A DNA stretch of 64,000 nucleotides from Komagataeibacter xylinus. Lineage in GTDB: Bacteria > Pseudomonadota > Alphaproteobacteria > Acetobacterales > Acetobacteraceae. Shown here in pieces: positions 60,551 through 64,000 of the stretch; position 1 is the first letter of the stretch; every line of letters begins with the position of its first letter. The position numbers were made by a program, and so were the translations under genes. The stretch spans positions 1-64,000 of the forward strand of contig NZ_JARWSK010000009.1 of the NCBI RefSeq assembly GCF_031081985.1. The letters are read 5' to 3'. The notes under the pieces are model-generated. The model was not told where the DNA came from and made no database searches. It saw only the letters and a program-made list of their open reading frames with translations.

Positions 60551-61678
60551 ATGCGCTTCCCCCATTTTTTCCTTTCCCTGCGCGGCATGGCCGTGGCGGG
60601 CGTGGTGTTCGCCCTTGGTCTGGCTGGCCAGCCGGGGCCGGCTTGCGCGCGTGAGGCGCTGCACACGGCCTGGACCTCGCAGCGCGTGCTCAATGCCGTG
60701 GCCGTGGCGGATAACGGGCGCATGTTCGTCTCTTTCCCGTATTGGGGCGGCGGTGGCGGCGGTCCGAGCGTGGCCGAGGTCGATACGCAGGGCGTGCCCC
60801 ATGCCTTCCCCGATGTGCGCTGGAACCATATGGATGGCACGAAAGGCGACATGCAGCCTTTCGTGCGGGTCAACGCCCTGCGCATCGGGCCGGACGGGTT
60901 GCTGTGGGTGGTGGATTCGGGCGATGCCAATGTTGGCGGGCCGCCCAACCCCATGGGCGGAGCGCCTGCACGGCTGCTGGCCTTTGACATCACGACCGGG
61001 CAGCCCGTGCATATCATCTCGTTGCGCGCCAGCAGCACGCCGCACAGCTATATCGACGATATCCGCTTTCATAACGACACGATTTTCGTCACCGATGCGG
61101 GCGACCCCGCCCTGATCGTGGTCAGCCAGCGCACCGGGCAGCAGCGCCGCGTGCTGGCCCATGACCGTTCCACCACCGATGAACGCCCGATGTATGCCGA
61201 GGGCCGATTGCTGACCACTGGCGGTCACCCCGCCCGCGTGCATGCCGACCAGCTCGAGGTCTCGCCCGATGGGTCGAAACTCTATTTCCAGCCCAGTTCC
61301 GGCCCGCTCTGGGTCGCCCCCACCGCCGCGCTGGAAAACCCGGACCTGCCCGCGCCGGATCTCGCCCGGTCTGTCCGGCTGTTTTACAACACCCCCACTA
61401 CCGGCGGCACGGCCATTGATGGCGATGGCAACCTGTATGTATCGGATGTGAACCGGCTGCGTATCCTGCGCCTGACCCCGCAGGGCAGGGCCACCACGCT
61501 GGTGCGCGACAGGCGGCTGGTCTGGGCCGATGCCATGTGGATCGACAGCCACGGCACGTTGTGGATTCCTGCAGTCCAGCTCAACCGCACCGCCAGCTTC
61601 CAGCCTGATGGAAAATCACGCCTGCGCCTGCCGGTTGCGATCTACACCATGGACCTGCACCTCAAACCGGTGCGCTAG
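60551..61678 (+). CDS. Major royal jelly protein (yellow)-like secreted propeller protein
   Basis: The protein has 375 residues: signal peptide (cut near ACA/RE) and an MRJP-type beta-propeller. RMFVSFPYWGGGGGGPSVAE, VNALRIGPDGLLWVVDSGDA, IDDIRFHNDTIFVTDAG and DRRLVWADAMWIDSHGTLWI are characteristic. Bacterial members are uncharacterised, and some are annotated as dopachrome tautomerase-related. It probably acts in the periplasm or outside. It is a single gene followed by two palindromic elements. Confidence 0.8.
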   Translation: MRFPHFFLSLRGMAVAGVVFALGLAGQPGPACAREALHTAWTSQRVLNAVAVADNGRMFVSFPYWGGGGGGPSVAEVDTQGVPHAFPDVRWNHMDGTKGDMQPFVRVNALRIGPDGLLWVVDSGDANVGGPPNPMGGAPARLLAFDITTGQPVHIISLRASSTPHSYIDDIRFHNDTIFVTDAGDPALIVVSQRTGQQRRVLAHDRSTTDERPMYAEGRLLTTGGHPARVHADQLEVSPDGSKLYFQPSSGPLWVAPTAALENPDLPAPDLARSVRLFYNTPTTGGTAIDGDGNLYVSDVNRLRILRLTPQGRATTLVRDRRLVWADAMWIDSHGTLWIPAVQLNRTASFQPDGKSRLRLPVAIYTMDLHLKPVR

Positions 61679-61689
61679 GGCCATGTGAT

Positions 61690-61909
61690 AAAAATTTCCG
61701 GGTGCCGTCCTTTTAAAAATTGCGGTGTTCTCTCGAAGTTTTTTTAACAGACTGCTTGAAAAGTCAGCCCGGAAAACATCCAGAAATCATAAGGAAGTTT
61801 TTGGTGAAGCTTTTTTCAAAAAGCTTCGAAGAACGCCGCCTTTTTGAAAAAAGGCGGCACCCAAAAACTTTTATCATTTTTTATCAATGAGTTGTTTTCA
61901 GACAGCCGT
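61690..61909 (+). repeat. Two adjacent palindromic elements, one full-length
   Basis: 61690-61752 is a decayed reverse copy (TTTCCGGGTGCCGTCC…TCGAAGTTTTTTTAACAG). 61749-61909 is the best full-length copy: left end CAGACTGCTTGAAAAG, AATCATAAGGAAGTTTTTGG, two perfect hairpins, ACCCAAAAACTTTTATCATT, then right end GTTGTTTTCAGACAGCC. The outer ends are imperfect inverted repeats of each other. Confidence 0.9.
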
Positions 61910-61920
61910 TTACTGGTTTT

Positions 61921-62562
61921 TCAGAGCTGGAGAATGCTCGAGAAGTCAAAATCCTGCCCCGTCGGGTTCTCGCCCAGCCGGATGACGGTCGGCGTGGGCA
62001 TGCTGTATGGCGGCACCGGCAGGTTGTAGGGCGCGGGGGCACCACGGAACACACGGCCCGCGAGGTCGAATTTGGAGCCATGGCACGGGCAGGCATAGCC
62101 GCCGGGCCAACTGGCGTCTCCCTTGCCCTCGGGCAGGGGTTTGTAGGCGGGCACGCAACCCAGATGGGTGCAGATGCCCACCACCACGCCGTAGCGCGGG
62201 TCAAGCGAGCGGTGCCAGTTTGTGGCATAGGGCGGCTGCTGGTTGTCGTGCGATGGCCCATCGCGCAGGCGGGCGGTCTGGGCCGCATCCTGCAGCACGG
62301 CCAGCGCCTCGGGCGTGCGGTGGGTAATGAAAACCGGCTTGCCCTGCCATGTCACCACAATCTGCTGCCCCGGTGGCAGGGCGGATATGTCCACGTCCAC
62401 CGGCAGGTGAGCGGCGGCGCTGTCGCGCGGGGCAAGACTTTGCAGGAAAGGCCACAGGCATGCCCCGGCCCCCGCAGCAGCGGTGGCGGTGGTGACAAGC
62501 CCGAGGAAATTCCGGCGCCCTCCGGGGGCGGGTTGTGTATCCGACGCGTTTTCCATCATCAT
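61921..62562 (-). CDS. petA: Ubiquinol-cytochrome c reductase Rieske iron-sulphur subunit
   Basis: The protein has 213 residues from the first of three methionines (MMMENASD). A twin-arginine signal anchor (GRRNFLGLVTTATAAAGAGA) is followed by the Rieske domain with C131-T-H133-L-G-C136 and C158-P-C160-H161-G-S, which hold the 2Fe-2S cluster. It carries electrons in the cytochrome bc1 complex. In most alphaproteobacteria petB and petC follow directly; here the gene is followed only by palindromic elements and a convergent gene, so the complex would be encoded at split loci. Confidence 0.93.
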   Translation of the reverse strand: MMMENASDTQPAPGGRRNFLGLVTTATAAAGAGACLWPFLQSLAPRDSAAAHLPVDVDISALPPGQQIVVTWQGKPVFITHRTPEALAVLQDAAQTARLRDGPSHDNQQPPYATNWHRSLDPRYGVVVGICTHLGCVPAYKPLPEGKGDASWPGGYACPCHGSKFDLAGRVFRGAPAPYNLPVPPYSMPTPTVIRLGENPTGQDFDFSSILQL

Positions 62563-62716
62563 GTTTTTACTGCGCTCCCCCGCCAAAAGGAAGAGGATAC
62601 AGCGCACATGCATCATGTTGCCCCAGCCGTGCCACACAGGCAGAAATATGAGGCGAACCCATCCGTGCATGGCGTCATGCCCGCTGCCCTGCCGGACTCC
62701 AAGAAAGGTATTGTTG

Positions 62717-62902
62717 ATGCGCCTGATCCTGGCCCTTTTGCTGCCCTGGCTACAGTTTTTCACCATCGGGCGGCCCTTTGCAGGCATTGTGTGCCTGATC
62801 CTGCAGGTTACCGTCATTGGCTGGATTCCCGCCGCCATCTGGTCGGTCTATGCGCTGAGCCAGTTCACCACCGACCGCAAGATCGCGGCCCTCAAACGCT
62901 AA
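62717..62902 (+). CDS. Small YqaE/Pmp3-like membrane protein
   Basis: The protein has 61 residues: LILALLLPWLQFFTIGRPFA, GIVCLILQVTVIGWIPAAIW and SVYALSQFTTDRKI. Two membrane helices and a basic tail match the small Pmp3/YqaE-type group. AAAGG lies 8 bases upstream. Related proteins are tied to membrane potential or salt stress. It is 10 bases ahead of grxB, so they are likely co-transcribed. Confidence 0.8.
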   Translation: MRLILALLLPWLQFFTIGRPFAGIVCLILQVTVIGWIPAAIWSVYALSQFTTDRKIAALKR

Positions 62903-62912
62903 CGGGACCGGC

Positions 62913-63557
62913 ATGAAACTCTATATCTACGACCACTGCCCTTTCTGCGTGAAGCCACGCATGATTTTTGGCCTCAAGCACATACCGGTGACCGATATCG
63001 TGCTGCTCAATGATGACGTGCAGACCCCCACCCGCATGATAGGCCGCAAGATGGTGCCGATTCTGGAACAGGACGGCCATTTCATGGGGGAAAGCATGGA
63101 TATCGTCACCCATGTCGATGCCATGGATGGCAAACCCCTGCTGACCGGCCCCACGCGCCCCGAAGTCACCGCGTGGATGAAGGAGATGCACGAACCCTAC
63201 CTGAACCTGACACTCCCGCGCACGGCGGCAACGCCCCTGCCGGAGTTCGCGACCACGGCGGCGCGGCTGTATTTCATCCGCAACAAGGAGGAGATGGTCG
63301 GCCCGTTTTATCAGCGCCTGGCTGAAAGCCCGGCCCTGATCGCCCGCATCAATGCGGCCTTCCCGCGCCTGGCCGGACTGATTCGCAGCCCGGACGCGGT
63401 CAACGGCCAGCTTTCAACCGATGACATCCATCTCTTTCCCTTCCTGCGCAACCTGACGCTGGTGGCGGGGCTTGTATGGCCCGAGCCGGTGCGGGCCTAT
63501 GCCACGCGCATGGCGCAGGCCACCGGCATTGGGCTGCTTGACGCCATGGCGGCCTGA
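62913..63557 (+). CDS. grxB: Glutaredoxin 2
   Basis: The protein has 214 residues. The N-terminal thioredoxin-like domain has the redox pair C9-P-F-C12 (YDHCPFCVKPRMIFGLKHIP) and the cis-proline block GRKMVPILEQDG. The C-terminal helical domain is GST-like (FPRLAGLIRSPDAVNGQLST; DDIHLFPFLRNLTLV). This two-domain layout is typical of GrxB. It reduces protein and low-molecular-weight disulphides with glutathione in the cytosol. Confidence 0.92.
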   Translation: MKLYIYDHCPFCVKPRMIFGLKHIPVTDIVLLNDDVQTPTRMIGRKMVPILEQDGHFMGESMDIVTHVDAMDGKPLLTGPTRPEVTAWMKEMHEPYLNLTLPRTAATPLPEFATTAARLYFIRNKEEMVGPFYQRLAESPALIARINAAFPRLAGLIRSPDAVNGQLSTDDIHLFPFLRNLTLVAGLVWPEPVRAYATRMAQATGIGLLDAMAA

Positions 63558-63674
63558 GCGGGGCGTGCCAGCCACGCACATGGCAGCCCCGCCGGGGCGG
63601 GGCGGCAGGAAACTGTCAGCCCGGCCTGGCCGTTTGCGGTGCAGGACACGCCCGGCATCACAGGGAGGGACACC

Positions 63675-63881
63675 ATGCCAGCATTTCACGACACGCCGCG
63701 CCTCCCCGTCAGGCGTGGGGGCACGCCGTTCGAGGTCTGGGTCCGTCAGGCGCTGCATGCGCGATTCGACCGGGTCTTTGCCGAAAATCTGCCTCATGAA
63801 ATTCTGGTTCACCTCGCCCAGCCTGACCCGATGTTCCCTGACCTTGCGGAACATGATGGTGAACCGGAGCTCAATGGCTGA
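63675..63881 (+). CDS. Small NepR-like protein (possible anti-sigma factor)
   Basis: The protein has 68 residues from MPAFHDTPRLPVRRGG with GGGAGGGA 6 bases upstream. The core, WVRQALHARFDRVFAENLPH then EILVHLAQ, resembles the two-helix NepR pattern (…L…YD.vv.E.vPd.ll.LL). NepR holds the general-stress sigma factor EcfG until PhyR is phosphorylated. If this is right, an ecfG or phyR gene should follow beyond the window edge. The match is weak and length-based, so the call is tentative. A GC-rich hairpin lies at about 63586-63604 upstream. Confidence 0.4.
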   Translation: MPAFHDTPRLPVRRGGTPFEVWVRQALHARFDRVFAENLPHEILVHLAQPDPMFPDLAEHDGEPELNG

Positions 63882-64000
63882 GTCCCTGATGGAACGGGTG
63901 GGTCAGGTGTGGATTTTTTTCACCGTAATCCGCCCGAGTCCCCTGCACAGGAAACTGCAGGCGTAAAGAAGGGTGCAAAAAGAATCCTGTTTATGGCGGA

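Noticed and set aside
62563-62838. N-terminal extension of the Rieske protein
   Set aside because: The twin-arginine anchor must be near the N-terminus; the extension lies antisense to a real small membrane protein gene and its upstream region.

Overview
The window is high-GC and densely coded. Several genes point to the Acetobacteraceae, most likely a Komagataeibacter/Gluconacetobacter-type acetic acid bacterium: a 430-residue levansucrase without a signal peptide (the size I recall for LsxA of Acetobacter xylinum), a class II fumarase, drug and metal exporters, and many copies of an AT-rich palindromic intergenic element. The genus is inference from gene content, not from a marker-gene comparison.

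Layout. 1-357: 3' tip of a tRNA (probably initiator tRNA-fMet), its terminator and an IS630-type transposase remnant. 472-17232: a secretion and adhesin locus. Four leftward genes (TolC-like lipoprotein, HlyD adaptor, GAF-HlyD fusion, PqqD-like/M50 protease/HlyD fusion) diverge from a 3448-residue DUF4347 repeat protein, and no ABC ATPase is present. 17655-23929: a DUF3500/EF-hand pair and an EmrB-EmrA-NodT tripartite pump. 24105-30663: pirin, TonB-C protein, a siderophore-interacting protein with a His-rich PadR regulator (YqjH/YqjI-like), a LuxR solo, an Imm33-like gene, a frameshifted SUFU gene and an MFS exporter. 30849-37024: anchored trypsin-like protein, rlmJ, small membrane protein, levansucrase and a possibly phage-derived trio. 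37075-44308: tRNA-Arg(CCG), hydrolase lipoprotein, zf-CHCC protein, polA, an atypical SCO protein, a peptide-binding protein and DUF2501. 44679-49848: SbmA/YddA-type ABC exporter, a Zur-box-controlled znu operon and a LysE exporter. 50275-56650: TonB receptor, fumC, an isolated type I-E-like CRISPR repeat, SMP-30 protein and an IsdG-like monooxygenase. 56742-59699: virB7-virB9-virB10 divergent from a virB1-like transglycosylase, with no ATPases. 59833-63881: DUF1269, MRJP-like protein, solitary petA, small membrane protein, grxB and a NepR-like ORF.

How the parts work together. The left locus looks like a dedicated export route for the giant surface protein: the protease fusion would supply an inner-membrane step, the adaptors the periplasmic bridge and the lipoprotein the outer-membrane duct. 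Iron and zinc handling recurs (siderophore reductase, TonB receptor, haem-type monooxygenase, znu). The palindromic element occurs about 15 times, mostly at gene 3' ends, and probably acts partly as a terminator, but its inverted termini and one copy between divergent promoters suggest a MITE-like origin.
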